A DNA stretch of 17,890 nt, from NCBI GenBank assembly GCA_022572625.1, contig JACZVN010000001.1, positions 1-17,890 on the forward strand, read 5' to 3'. The translations under genes and the position numbers were made by a program. Every line of letters starts with the position of its first letter. Position 1 is the first letter of the stretch. Shown piece by piece: positions 1-7,141 of this stretch. Origin of the DNA: Patescibacteria group bacterium (GTDB lineage Bacteria; Patescibacteriota; Patescibacteriia; UBA2591; UBA6264). A model generated the notes under the pieces. That model was not told the DNA's origin and did not search any database. It saw only the letters and a program-made list of their open reading frames with translations.

Positions 1-1
1 C

Positions 2-190
2 TACCCAGAGCCAAGGCATGAGCAGCGCGAAGGCTCCTATCAGTAGGTTAATCCAGTTATCCTTCACCCAGTCCACAATGGCGGTGAAGATCTCTACAAC
101 CTGATCCTTGAGCCAGATCACCTTCTCCACGATGAAGCTGGTGGCCGTGTCCCAAGCGCTCTTGAGGAAGCGAAGCAGAAGGCAATCCAG
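2..190 (-). CDS. Partial frame resembling phage tail tape-measure protein
   Basis: The minus strand is open without a stop from about 190 to the window edge. It encodes about 63 residues, including a helical Trp/Lys/Asp-rich stretch (FIVEKVIWLKDQVVEIFTAI) followed by a segment like WVKDNWINLLIGAFALLMPW. An amphipathic helix followed by a 'DNW..LL.G.FALL' hydrophobic turn resembles the membrane-like part of phage tail tape-measure proteins; that comparison is from memory of the family. The frame has no visible start, because it runs into the DMT transporter fragment at about 180-190 in a different frame. GC is clearly higher than in the rest of the window. It could instead be part of any helical membrane protein. 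It probably does not belong to the same molecule as the main contig. Confidence 0.35.
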   Translation of the reverse strand, partial: MDCLLLRFLKSAWDTATSFIVEKVIWLKDQVVEIFTAIVDWVKDNWINLLIGAFALLMPWLWV

Positions 191-587
191 TCATGACCAG
201 AATTCCCAAGAACCCCAATCCGATTCCTAATACCGATCTAGAACTCTGTTTCTCGCGTAGGATGATACAACCAAGTACTCCAACGAAAATTGGGTGTATC
301 TGAACCAAAATTACCGAGTTGGCTACACTCGTCAAAGTAACAGACGTGATCCATAGGCCTAAATGAATGGCTAGTATTACGCCTATACCGAGCATTATCC
401 CAACGTCTCTGATTTTGACAGAAAGCGAACCTCGTTCTACATACAGTAATGGTAGGATCATCAGGGTAGCAAACAAAGTTCGATAGGCTGCTATTACAAT
501 AGGGTCTGACTCACTAAATCTTACAAATATAGCAGAGAATGAAAGTGAGACTACAGAAATAGTCAATACACCATACGGCTTGATCAT
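183..587 (-). CDS. EamA/DMT-family transporter, N-terminal half only
   Basis: This encodes the first EamA domain of a drug/metabolite transporter superfamily permease, an inner-membrane carrier of unknown substrate. The start is ATG at 587. About 134 residues make sense: four to five hydrophobic helices, the family-like N-terminal pattern (SFSAIFVRFSESDPIVIAAYRTLFA), the helix with SVTLTSVANSVILVQIHPIF, and the REKQS loop before a glycine-rich helix ending ILVMTG. Full family members have about 280-300 residues and ten helices, so half is missing. After residue ~134 the frame continues to a stop at 57-59 in low-complexity His/Gly/Arg sequence with no transporter character. That is the signature of a breakpoint near 180-190. 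The gene has a better GC balance than the CPR genes and looks archaeal-like, which is inference. It follows the antiporter gene on the same strand with about 120 nt between them. Confidence 0.75.
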
Positions 588-709
588 AGCTCTCTAACTC
601 TCTAAAGTCGACTTGCTGGCATTCGTGTGTATAAGAACGCTTCACAAGTTGGTGATTGTATTATAATCCATGCAGATGTGCAGGAAGATGGTAGTTTGCG
701 AAAAAAAAA

Positions 710-1687
710 TCACGAAAGTAAGAGTTGAAGAGCGATCGTTCCAATATAGAGAGAAGTTAAGATCACAGCATCTCGAAGTACAAGCCTCCTTCGCCTAGCC
801 ATTAGAAATATGGCTACTAACGTTATCACAGCAGCCCACAACACGGTAAAAGGCAGTATGCCAGTAGGTTGAATTACCGGGGTTACAGTATACATGGCAG
901 CAAATATCATAACAGCAAGTAGTAGAGTATTATTCAATATCTTAGATCCTAAGACATTCGCCACAGCGATAGATACGCCTCGCTCACCTTTCCGAGCAAG
1001 TATAATTATTGCCAATTTTTCAGGCATTTCACCAGCTATAGGACTCAAGATCAGAGCAATAACAATAGGGGCAACGCCGATAGCAACTGATACTCCTTCT
1101 AGGGCTAGAACGAACGGTGCGGCAGCAATGAATAGCCCCGCACTCCCTACGGCCAGCAAGGCAGCTCCTTTCCCAGATGATGCTTGTGCTTCGTTTCTTT
1201 CAATAGTGTTGATCTCTTTCTTGCCTTCTATGAAGGCAAAAATTAGATAAGCAACGAACATAGCTAAGAAAATTACGCCATCTAGCAGACTATAGCCATC
1301 ATAGAAGAGGATCACGGCCACCAATGCCGATACAACCAGAAAGATCATGTCGAGCCTGAACTCGTCTACCTTCACCTCTTTTAGTCGGACTCGTGCGAGG
1401 GAAGTTGTAGCTACTATAACCATTATAGATAAACCGACAGTCATCATGAGAATATTGCTTCCAAACGCAGAGCCCATAGCAGTTCCATGAAAACCTCGTA
1501 ACGCAGCAGAGGCAACGATAAAGATCTCAGGGAGGGTAGTAGTTATGCTCAGAATTGTGCGTCCCACAAATTTCCCGCCCAGTTTGTAGGATAAAGATTC
1601 AGCACCTAGAGAAAGTAAAAAGCTTGAGAAGATCAGAATTGTGAACCAGAGTATCAGCCACAAAATTGGAACTAGGACATCAGCCAT
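710..1687 (-). CDS. CaCA-family sodium/calcium exchanger-like antiporter
   Basis: This is an integral membrane cation antiporter of the CaCA superfamily, probably exchanging Ca2+ or another cation for Na+ or H+. Its 325 residues match the usual 310-360. Two inverted alpha repeats are visible. The first, around residues 30-90, has GAESLSYKLGG, then ITTTLPEIFIV and AFGSNILMM, the counterpart of the usual GTSLPE and GSNIFN motifs. The second, around residues 200-260, has LSPIAGEMPEKLAIIILA and NVLGSKILNN. The acidic residue after Pro is kept in both repeats (LPE, MPE), as expected for cation binding. A hydrophilic loop near residues 150-170 separates the halves. The second repeat has SPIAGEMPEK in place of the common GTSLPE form, marking a divergent subgroup that I associate with archaea. 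The gene is complete but lies in the left-end block that seems foreign to the contig. Confidence 0.85.
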   Translation of the reverse strand: MADVLVPILWLILWFTILIFSSFLLSLGAESLSYKLGGKFVGRTILSITTTLPEIFIVASAALRGFHGTAMGSAFGSNILMMTVGLSIMVIVATTSLARVRLKEVKVDEFRLDMIFLVVSALVAVILFYDGYSLLDGVIFLAMFVAYLIFAFIEGKKEINTIERNEAQASSGKGAALLAVGSAGLFIAAAPFVLALEGVSVAIGVAPIVIALILSPIAGEMPEKLAIIILARKGERGVSIAVANVLGSKILNNTLLLAVMIFAAMYTVTPVIQPTGILPFTVLWAAVITLVAIFLMARRRRLVLRDAVILTSLYIGTIALQLLLS

Positions 1688-1770
1688 TGACCTTACTGTT
1701 TAGAGAATTATCTATTACGATCTTATTTAGGGATTATGGGTTCGAGATGAGGCTAAGGTGACAACCGCGG

Positions 1771-2112
1771 TCACATAGTAGATCTAGTCAACTGGTCGCC
1801 TGTACTTTCCTTATCATCAACCTCAATTACCACTTTTGAGTATTCATGATTTTTTAATCTCAAAGTAATACACTTCGATCCATTCTTCACATACCAAAAG
1901 GACTTTCCTTCTTTTATCCAAAAAGTTCCTGCCATGAAAAATTTCGGAAGATGAGTTCCTAACCGACGGGCGTACCATAATAATGTGACTTTCTCTGTTG
2001 AGACCTCTACTATCAATCTGCGAGGAATCTTTAATGTACGCTTCATTGCCAAGAACTTCTGTATTCCAGTGAAGCTAAAGACGACAGTGTCTTTTTCGAC
2101 TTCGACCTCCAC
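1771..2112 (-). CDS. PH-like hypothetical protein, fused at its N-terminus to ileS
   Basis: From about residue 87 of the fused frame onward, the sequence leaves the isoleucyl-tRNA synthetase pattern and becomes a small beta-rich protein of about 107 residues. Recognisable stretches are [59 protein letters not shown] and [11 protein letters not shown]. The order resembles small PH-domain-like hypothetical proteins found in archaea and Gram-positive bacteria ('...AGTF...G...FW.V.......I.L....Y..VVVEVDD'); this is recalled, not searched. Such proteins typically begin with a short EVEVE-type strand, which is why an in-frame join to the VEVEVEK of IleRS is possible. No function can be assigned. 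The native start is lost. Confidence 0.55.
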   Translation of the reverse strand: MEVEVEKDTVVFSFTGIQKFLAMKRTLKIPRRLIVEVSTEKVTLLWYARRLGTHLPKFFMAGTFWIKEGKSFWYVKNGSKCITLRLKNHEYSKVVIEVDDKESTGDQLTRSTM

Positions 2113-2370
2113 CCAGATGCCCTGGCAATCAAAGCCGTTTTGCCAGCGCTGGTCAAATCCCTGCATCGCTTTATAGCGCTGGAATAAATCCTTATAGGTC
2201 CGGCCCCAGGCATGATGGACGCCCATTGGATTATTGGCGGTGATTGGACCGTCCAAAAAAGACCAAGTTTTCTGGCCTTTATTTTTTTTGACTAATTTAT
2301 CAAAAATTTTATTTTTTTGCCAAAACTTTAAAATTTTTTCTTCAAGTTGAGGAAAATTTATTGGGGGCAT
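2092..2370 (-). CDS. ileS: Isoleucyl-tRNA synthetase, 5' fragment (about 93 codons)
   Basis: This encodes the N-terminus of class I isoleucyl-tRNA synthetase, which charges tRNA-Ile in the cytoplasm. The ATG at 2370 starts [20 protein letters not shown], and the characteristic Rossmann-fold segment follows: [20 protein letters not shown] with the HIGH-type signature at residues 49-53, then [15 protein letters not shown] and [17 protein letters not shown] complete enzyme is around 900-1,000 residues, so over 90 percent is missing. The normal continuation after VEVEVEK (usually an E-L-G-F-type stretch) is replaced by unrelated sequence. The start lies 24 nt downstream of the preceding minus-strand membrane protein gene, so the two were probably one transcript. 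No SD site is visible. The truncation is probably an artefact of the junction: a free-living or episymbiotic cell needs a full ileS unless another copy exists elsewhere. Confidence 0.85.
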
Positions 2371-2394
2371 ATAAATAATTAAAACTTATAATTT

Positions 2395-4137
2395 TTAATT
2401 TCCTATTACTCGGCCTAATCCCTGGCCGACCGGGTCATCTTTTAATTCCGTGCTGAGAAAATCAAACAGCTGATTAATTTTGTCGCCGGTGAATTGATCT
2501 TCGGCGTTTAAAACTATGGTTTCAGTTAAAGGTAAAACTAAATCGATTTGTGATGCCTGGGGAGTAATTTCCACTTCAAATCCAGCTTCAACCAATGAAT
2601 AGGGTCCACCGGAATAAATGGGCAGTTGCGGTATTTGCCAGACCACTTCACGATTGTTTTCATTATATAAAACTAGGCCATAATTAGCTTTAGTTTCACT
2701 GCTCCACTCTACTCCCTGGGGTAAACGAGTTTTAATTGAAAGATTCTCGACTGGATTAGTCGTATTTTTCAACCGCCAGAAAATCCAATAACTGGTTTTT
2801 TCTCCTACCTTTGGCGGCAGCGGTCCTTGGCCAATAATAGCCCGTTCATCATCATAGTAGCGAGCCGAAACTTCAAGCTTTAAATTAGTTTTGATTTTTA
2901 TTTCCTTTAAATTGCTTTGAACCTCCCATTCCTTTATTTTGCTCAGCAATTGGCCGCGGGCTAAAACCTGAATCGTTAATTCAGCCTGAGAATAATTATT
3001 CTTAGCCGCTTCCAGCGCCGAAATAATCGGTAAATCAAAGTTAATTTCTTGATTATCCCCGGATAAAACTTTTTGCTTAGACCACTCGGTCTGTACCAAA
3101 GGATCAAGTATGACATATTGATCTCGATTGATTTTTAACTCTAAAACAAGATCTTTAATTATTTCCTGGTTATTATTTTGGTAAATTAATTTAATTGGTA
3201 TATTTTCTCCCCAGCTAAAAGTCGATTCACTAATGGTTAAAGAAAGATCAAAGCCAAACCGATCCATCTTGATTATTTTTTCTTCTTCCAATTGAAGAAA
3301 AAAATCTTTTTCTTTAACTAACCCGGCCTGGGCGACAAAATTTTCTTGACTGGTGGTGGCGCTTTTAAAATAGCCGGAAAAATTCAACTCCCTTTCTTGG
3401 CCGGCGTCCAGTTCACTAATCTGCCACTTAATTTGACGTTTCTTTTTATTAATTTCAATCCGGTCCAGATTTAATTCTTGTTTGCTGAAAATCGCTTCCG
3501 AAACAACAAAATCTTCCGGCCAGATAACCATGATTTCAATCTGAGAAATCATCAACTCGGTAATATTTTCCAAATAAATAACTGACTCTAATTCCTGGGA
3601 CATCGCGCTTTTGGATGGAATTTCCCAGTTTAAAGACAGTGAAGGTTTTAAAGTTACGGCCGAGGATAGATTTTTTTGAAACTCAGAAGAAAAGCCTTGT
3701 AATTGAAAATTTAAATAACCATCAAAAAATTGATCCTGATTGGCCTGGCTAAAGAGTTGGCCCTTTATTTCAATTTCTTTTAATTCTCCTTTTTTAATAT
3801 CACTTAATCGCCAAAGGCAACCCTGGGTTAAAACTTTTTGACATTCAGGCGTGCTGGAACTCAAGATAAATCCAGGCGGAAAATTTAAAACCACTTCGAC
3901 ATTTTCTAAATCACGAACTTCCTGATTTTTAATAAAGACGAAATAAGTATTTTCTTGGCCAATAATTTGCTGATCATGGCGGTAAAGCCAAAATTCGACT
4001 CCCTGATCAGTATTAGTTGAATCTGATTGGCTAAAATAAAAAAATCCGAACAAAGTAACGGCTAAAATAAAAACTAGTAAAATAATAATCAAGCCAAAAA
4101 AACTTGACGCTTTATTTTTCAACTGGCCAAGGGGCAT
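2395..4137 (-). CDS. Membrane-anchored exported protein with DUF11-like beta modules
   Basis: This 580-residue protein has one N-terminal transmembrane anchor (about residues 14-36: GLIIILLVFILAVTLFGFFY) and a long predicted extracytoplasmic part. The exterior is a series of Ig-like beta modules. In each, a 'N.....L..V.V...LP.G....' strand pattern recurs: NVEVVLNFPPGFIL (about residues 79-92), QIEIMVIWPEDFVV (about 200-213) and NLSIKTRLPQGVEW near residue 465. The segment WRLKNTTNPVENL also resembles the DUF11/CARDB-like folds common in surface proteins. No catalytic motif is seen. It begins just downstream of the 152-residue membrane protein (21 nt gap) and ends 24 nt before ileS, so the three form a minus-strand operon. 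No SD precedes the ATG. The function is unknown; a scaffold or adhesion role at the cell surface is inference only. Confidence 0.8.
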   Translation of the reverse strand: MPLGQLKNKASSFFGLIIILLVFILAVTLFGFFYFSQSDSTNTDQGVEFWLYRHDQQIIGQENTYFVFIKNQEVRDLENVEVVLNFPPGFILSSSTPECQKVLTQGCLWRLSDIKKGELKEIEIKGQLFSQANQDQFFDGYLNFQLQGFSSEFQKNLSSAVTLKPSLSLNWEIPSKSAMSQELESVIYLENITELMISQIEIMVIWPEDFVVSEAIFSKQELNLDRIEINKKKRQIKWQISELDAGQERELNFSGYFKSATTSQENFVAQAGLVKEKDFFLQLEEEKIIKMDRFGFDLSLTISESTFSWGENIPIKLIYQNNNQEIIKDLVLELKINRDQYVILDPLVQTEWSKQKVLSGDNQEINFDLPIISALEAAKNNYSQAELTIQVLARGQLLSKIKEWEVQSNLKEIKIKTNLKLEVSARYYDDERAIIGQGPLPPKVGEKTSYWIFWRLKNTTNPVENLSIKTRLPQGVEWSSETKANYGLVLYNENNREVVWQIPQLPIYSGGPYSLVEAGFEVEITPQASQIDLVLPLTETIVLNAEDQFTGDKINQLFDFLSTELKDDPVGQGLGRVIGN

Positions 4138-4158
4138 ACTAAAAATTTAATAAATCGT

Positions 4159-4617
4159 TTATTTGGCTTGTTGTAATTCTTCAATTGAAGCCACTACTTG
4201 AGAATCTTGACTAAGTTTTTGCATGAATAAAACATGACTCCAGTTAATCTTCATCTCATTTTCAGGCGCATGAAGTTCCTCAGTAATATTGACTAAAGTA
4301 AGTTGAGGTTGTTGTGGTTGAGCTCCTTCTTCTACTGGAGCTGGCTGTTGAACTTGAATGTAATAAACATTCTGTAAAACTACTATATCTGAATTCTGTT
4401 TAACTAACTGGCCAAAATAGGTTCGACCATTAGTCAGGAAAACAGCCTGCCAGGCTGAACCATTGGAAGGGAAAGAAAAGATCATGTAGACGAGGAAAGT
4501 AACCACAGCAATCAAGATAATAATCCCGACTACCAACATAATTAATCCTCGGCGCCCGGCCCCGTTTGGCCTAGATGGTGTTAAGACGCTTGATGATGAT
4601 TCGTGTGATTCTGTCAT
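4159..4617 (-). CDS. Single-pass membrane protein, hypothetical (152 aa)
   Basis: The N-terminus (about residues 1-24) is polar and rich in Ser and Arg, followed by a single transmembrane helix at about residues 25-48 (IMLVVGIIILIAVVTFLVYM). The exterior domain holds the segment WQAVFLTNGRTYFGQLVKQN, then SDIVVLQNVYYIQ, then a Pro/Gln-rich linker (PAPVEEGAQPQQPQ), then NITEELHAPENEMKINWSHV and a short coiled tail. The 'VFL.NG..YFG.L......V.L..VYY' strand pair recurs in small CPR membrane proteins as I remember them; no function is known. It is the first gene of the minus-strand run that continues into the 580-residue protein and ileS. Its promoter is probably the minus-strand member of the divergent pair at 4657-4685. 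No SD precedes the ATG at 4617. Confidence 0.8.
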   Translation of the reverse strand: MTESHESSSSVLTPSRPNGAGRRGLIMLVVGIIILIAVVTFLVYMIFSFPSNGSAWQAVFLTNGRTYFGQLVKQNSDIVVLQNVYYIQVQQPAPVEEGAQPQQPQLTLVNITEELHAPENEMKINWSHVLFMQKLSQDSQVVASIEELQQAK

Positions 4618-4656
4618 AAAATTAGTAAATTATTAAATTAATTAGAGTTAATCAAA

Positions 4657-4696
4657 ATTATAACACAATTCAAAAATATAGGCAATGTGTTATAAT
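4657..4696. promoter_or_regulatory. Divergent promoter pair in an 11-bp inverted repeat
   Basis: ATTATAACACA at 4657-4667 and TGTGTTATAAT at 4686-4696 are perfect inverted copies. Each carries an extended -10 element (TGnTATAAT) pointing outward. Toward smpB, TATAAT at 4691-4696 ends only 8 nt before the ATG at 4705, so the transcript should be leaderless or nearly so. Its -35 match is weak, consistent with reliance on the extended -10. Toward the minus strand, TATAAT (4662-4657) has TTGCCT exactly 17 nt upstream (4685-4680). The -35 regions of the two promoters overlap, so they probably compete for polymerase. Confidence 0.65.
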
Positions 4697-4704
4697 GTGG
4701 ATAT

Positions 4705-5154
4705 ATGCCAACCATTGCCAAGAACAAAAAAGCCTATCATGATTATGAAATTTTAAAGACTTTTGAAGCCGGAGTAATTTTATCTGGCCCAGAAGTTAAA
4801 TCGGCTCGATCCGGCCAGATTAATCTTGCGGGTGGTTATATTACTATTGACCAGCAGGAAACTCCCTGGCTGATTAATATTAGAATTGCCCCTTATCCGC
4901 CGGCTTTTACAGCTCAACAAAATTATGATCCGCTTCAAAATAGAAAAATACTTTTACATAAAAAAGAAATAATTTCATTGATTGGAAAAATAAGAACCCA
5001 GGGATTAACTTTGATTCCGCTAAGGGTCTATACAAAAAAAGGACTGATTAAAATAGAGGTTGGTTTAGTTAAGGGAAAGAAAAAATGGGATAAAAGAGAA
5101 AATATTAAAAAACGGGAAACAAAAATAAAAATTCAGCGCAGGCTGAAAAGATAA
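4705..5154 (+). CDS. smpB: SsrA-binding protein SmpB
   Basis: SmpB binds tmRNA and brings it to ribosomes stalled on mRNA without a stop codon. It mimics the anticodon arm of tRNA in the decoding centre. The 149 residues match the family size (about 145-160). Typical features are KNKKAYHDYEILKTFEAGVI at the N-terminus, SGPEVKSARSGQINLAGGYI, the beta-barrel strand GLTLIPLRVYTKKGLIKIEV and the GLVKGKKKWDKRE motif. The C-terminal tail is basic (KKRETKIKIQRRLKR), as needed for entering the mRNA channel. ATG at 4705 is the only sensible start and gives the expected N-terminus; there is no SD, and the -10 element lies just upstream. The partner tmRNA gene is in the same window at 9314. Confidence 0.96.
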   Translation: MPTIAKNKKAYHDYEILKTFEAGVILSGPEVKSARSGQINLAGGYITIDQQETPWLINIRIAPYPPAFTAQQNYDPLQNRKILLHKKEIISLIGKIRTQGLTLIPLRVYTKKGLIKIEVGLVKGKKKWDKRENIKKRETKIKIQRRLKR

Positions 5155-5167
5155 ATTCCAAAATTCT

Positions 5168-5241
5168 TGGTCGGGCTGCCGAGAATCGAACTCGGGCTAT
5201 ATCCTCCCCGAGGACACGTACTACCATTATACTACAGCCCG
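5168..5241 (-). tRNA. tRNA-Pro(GGG), CCA encoded, with C at position 33
   Basis: It folds as a clean cloverleaf of 74 nt. The acceptor CGGGCTG pairs fully with CAGCCCG; the C1-G72 pair and A73 are proline identity features. T8 and A9 follow, then the D-arm GTAT/GTAC with GG in the loop. The anticodon stem is TGTCC/GGATA, the loop TCGGGGA, the variable loop 4 nt, and the T-arm CCGAG/CTCGG has the loop TTCGATT. CCA is encoded. The anticodon is GGG, reading CCC and CCU. Position 33 is C instead of the nearly universal U. It is preceded on the same strand by rpmB. Confidence 0.9.
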
Positions 5242-5281
5242 GCACATGTCCGAAATTTATTTTATATTAAGGACAAGTGCC
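5241..5281. repeat. Inverted repeat between rpmB and tRNA-Pro
   Basis: GGCACATGTCC at 5241-5251 is nearly the reverse complement of GGACAAGTGCC at 5271-5281 (10 of 11 pairs), with an AT-rich loop of 19 nt. In the minus-strand transcript the hairpin would lie between the end of rpmB and the tRNA 5' end, touching tRNA base 1. No T-run follows on either strand, so a processing or leader structure is more likely than an intrinsic terminator. Confidence 0.45.
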
Positions 5282-5298
5282 CTTAATAAGCCGCGATA

Positions 5299-5478
5299 CT
5301 ACACTGCGAGTTTTCTCTTAAATGATTTTAAACATTTAGTACAAAGCTTTATCCTCTTGCCAGATATTCTTTTTATCTGTAAATTTATATATTGACGCCT
5401 TTTAGTAGCAATGTTGGAATGGGAGCGCGAAATGGCCGTCCTTGGACCACGACCGCAGATGGTACAAAATCTAGACAT
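5299..5478 (-). CDS. rpmB: 50S ribosomal protein bL28
   Basis: This 59-residue protein is a component of the large ribosomal subunit. Translated from ATG at 5478 it starts MSRFCTICGRGPRTAISRSH, continues with SNIATKRRQYINLQIKRI and ends KLCTKCLKSFKRKLAV before a TAG. The family signature is present: an N-terminal CxxC (C5, C8), the G-R-x-P-x-T-x-x-x-x-R-S-H-S-N-x-x-T-K-R core, and a second CxxC (C46, C49), giving the four-cysteine zinc-binding form. The size is at the short end of the family. There is no SD. The next gene on the same strand is tRNA-Pro, 57 nt downstream, so both may share a transcript. The M50 protease gene diverges from it across a 59-nt AT-rich gap. Confidence 0.93.
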   Translation of the reverse strand: MSRFCTICGRGPRTAISRSHSNIATKRRQYINLQIKRISGKRIKLCTKCLKSFKRKLAV

Positions 5479-5537
5479 ATAGTTTTTTATTAATATTTAA
5501 CATCTAATATTATAACATACTAAGTATTATTTTGACA

Positions 5538-6161
5538 ATGATTGATATCAGATTTTTTCTATATATAATTATTATTCTCTCGGCCGTCTTCCATGAATAT
5601 GCTCATGGTTGGGTTGCCTATCGTCTGGGTGATTCAACGGCCAAGGACGCCGGCCGGTTGACTTTAAACCCTTTGGTTCATTTAGATCCTATTGGGACGG
5701 TTCTTCTGCCTTTATTTTTATTATTTACCTGGGGCGGATTTATTGGTTGGGCCAAACCGATTCCCTATAACCCCCATAATCTCAGTGACCAGAGATATGG
5801 CTCGTTAAAGGTGGCAATTGCCGGACCGGCCGCCAATTTATTAATCGCTTTAACCTTGGGTTTAATACTTAGATTTTCATTTGGCTATCTTTTTTCTTTA
5901 AGTCCAGGCCTGTCTCAATTGCCCATGCTCCTAAGTTTGATTGTTTATATTAATATTTTCTTAGCTTTATTTAATCTTATTCCTTTTGCACCGCTTGATG
6001 GTTCAAAAATCTTTGCTGATTTATTTCCCAATCAGTGGATGTATTTTATGCGGACTGGTTTTTTGGGAATATTCCTGGCCCTTTTTATCGCCTTTACCGT
6101 TCTTTCACCGATCGCCAATTTTATTTTTTGGGTCATTGTTGGCCACCCCATTAATTTTTAA
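5538..6161 (+). CDS. Site-2 protease family membrane metalloprotease (M50)
   Basis: This is a polytopic intramembrane zinc protease of family M50. With ATG at 5538 it has 207 residues; a TTG two codons upstream (5532) is possible but less likely. The zinc motif HExxH is HEYAH (H19, E20, H23) in the first helix. The second metal-binding region is NLIPFAPLDGSKI (N-x-x-P-x-x-P-L-D-G type). Between them lies GPAANLLIALTLG, typical of the compact 'YwhC/rhomboid-like' M50 subgroup without PDZ or CBS domains. About five to six membrane segments are visible. The substrate is unknown; members release membrane-bound regulators or clean up signal peptides. No SD precedes it. It stands apart from rpsL, which has its own promoter. 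Confidence 0.9.
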   Translation: MIDIRFFLYIIIILSAVFHEYAHGWVAYRLGDSTAKDAGRLTLNPLVHLDPIGTVLLPLFLLFTWGGFIGWAKPIPYNPHNLSDQRYGSLKVAIAGPAANLLIALTLGLILRFSFGYLFSLSPGLSQLPMLLSLIVYINIFLALFNLIPFAPLDGSKIFADLFPNQWMYFMRTGFLGIFLALFIAFTVLSPIANFIFWVIVGHPINF

Positions 6162-6185
6162 ACAAACTATAGGTTAAAAAAAGAC

Positions 6186-6218
6186 TTGACAATATTAAAA
6201 ATTAATTTAAAATATAAT
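6186..6218 (+). promoter_or_regulatory. Sigma-70-type promoter for rpsL-rpsG-fusA
   Basis: TTGACA (consensus -35) is at 6186-6191 and TAAAAT at 6208-6213 with a 16-nt spacer. An overlapping TATAAT at 6213-6218 would give a 21-nt spacer and is a weaker choice. The predicted start leaves a leader of roughly 10-15 nt before the rpsL ATG at 6235. Confidence 0.6.
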
Positions 6219-6234
6219 ATTAATCATTTAATTT

Positions 6235-6654
6235 ATGCCAACCATAAACCAATTAGTTCGCAAAGGAAGAACAAGAGCAAAGAAAAAATCTGCTACTCCA
6301 GCCCTGCAGAGTAATTTTAATATTTTAAAAAGAAAAAGAATTAAAATAAGTAAAGGCCACCCATTCTTGCGTGGCGTTTGTTTAAAGGTTACGACTCAGA
6401 CACCTAAAAAACCAAATTCAGCCCTGCGAAAAATCGCTCGAGTTAGATTATCCAATAGGCTGGAAGTAACCGCCTATATTCCCGGTGAAGGCCATAATCT
6501 TCAGGAACATTCCGTGGTTTTATTGCGCGGTGGCCGAGTCAAAGATCTGCCCGGCGTTCGATATCATATTGTGCGCGGAGTATATGACACCAGCGGAGTG
6601 GAAGGCAGAAAACAAAGCCGATCCCTTTACGGGACTAAAAAAGAAAAAAAATAA
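6235..6654 (+). CDS. rpsL: 30S ribosomal protein uS12
   Basis: uS12 sits at the decoding centre of the small subunit and influences accuracy. The start [12 protein letters not shown] is canonical. The functional loops are present: [11 protein letters not shown] at residues 56-66, which contains the lysine altered in streptomycin resistance in other bacteria, and [12 protein letters not shown], which carries the other accuracy-related Lys-Asp site. The protein has 139 residues; relative to E. coli (124) there is an insertion of about 16 residues around 28-45 (rich in Lys/Arg), as in many CPR and some Gram-positive uS12. A basic tail ends KKEKK. It is first in the str operon; the rpsG ATG follows after 13 nt. 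No SD is visible. Confidence 0.97.
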   Translation: MPTINQLVRKGRTRAKKKSATPALQSNFNILKRKRIKISKGHPFLRGVCLKVTTQTPKKPNSALRKIARVRLSNRLEVTAYIPGEGHNLQEHSVVLLRGGRVKDLPGVRYHIVRGVYDTSGVEGRKQSRSLYGTKKEKK

Positions 6655-6667
6655 ATAAAGTTAATTT

Positions 6668-7138
6668 ATGCGTGGAAAAGCAGCCCCCAAAAGAAAAATT
6701 AATCCTGACTCTAAATATCAGCTAGTGGAAATAGCTAAATTTATTAATTATGTTATGCGCCGGGGCAAAAAAACAGTGGCCACTAAAATAGTTTACGATA
6801 GTTTAGAAACTATATTTAAAAAAACAAAAAAAGATCCAATTGAAACTTTTAAACTGGCGATTAAAAATGTTTCCCCTATAGTCGAGGTAAAATCGCGCCG
6901 CATTGGCGGAGCTAATTACCAGATTCCTATCCCTACTCAGCCTTCCCGTCGCTTTATTTTAGCGTCACGCTGGATTATTGAATCGGCTAAATCTAAAAAA
7001 GGAAAAAAAATGTCAGAAAAATTAGCCGAAGAATTAATTGAAGCGTCTCAAGGACAAGGTAACGCAATTAAAAAAAAGAATGACATTTATCGCATGGCGG
7101 AAGCTAATAAAGCCTTTGCTCATTTTGCCAGATACTAA
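6668..7138 (+). CDS. rpsG: 30S ribosomal protein uS7
   Basis: uS7 nucleates assembly of the 30S head and contacts mRNA near the exit site. The 156 residues match the family size. Family features are MRGKAAPKRKINPDSKY at the start, KFINYVMRRGKKTVATKIVY, the VSPIVEVKSRRIGGANYQIP core, the RWIIESAKSK segment and the conserved end KKKNDIYRMAEANKAFAHFA. The beta-hairpin residues (VKSRRIGGANYQIP) that reach the E-site are intact. It lies between rpsL (13 nt gap) and fusA (3 nt gap), so the three are one operon. No SD is seen; translation may be coupled. Confidence 0.97.
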   Translation: MRGKAAPKRKINPDSKYQLVEIAKFINYVMRRGKKTVATKIVYDSLETIFKKTKKDPIETFKLAIKNVSPIVEVKSRRIGGANYQIPIPTQPSRRFILASRWIIESAKSKKGKKMSEKLAEELIEASQGQGNAIKKKNDIYRMAEANKAFAHFARY

Positions 7139-7141
7139 TTT

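Noticed and set aside
894..1250. Plus-strand open frame of 118 codons
   Set aside because: It is the antisense of the CaCA antiporter gene, has low-complexity Ala/Ser/Ile content, and shows no family features.
5532..5537. TTG at 5532 as start of the first M50 protease
   Set aside because: ATG at 5538, two codons later, gives the same protein and is the more usual start; no SD supports the TTG.
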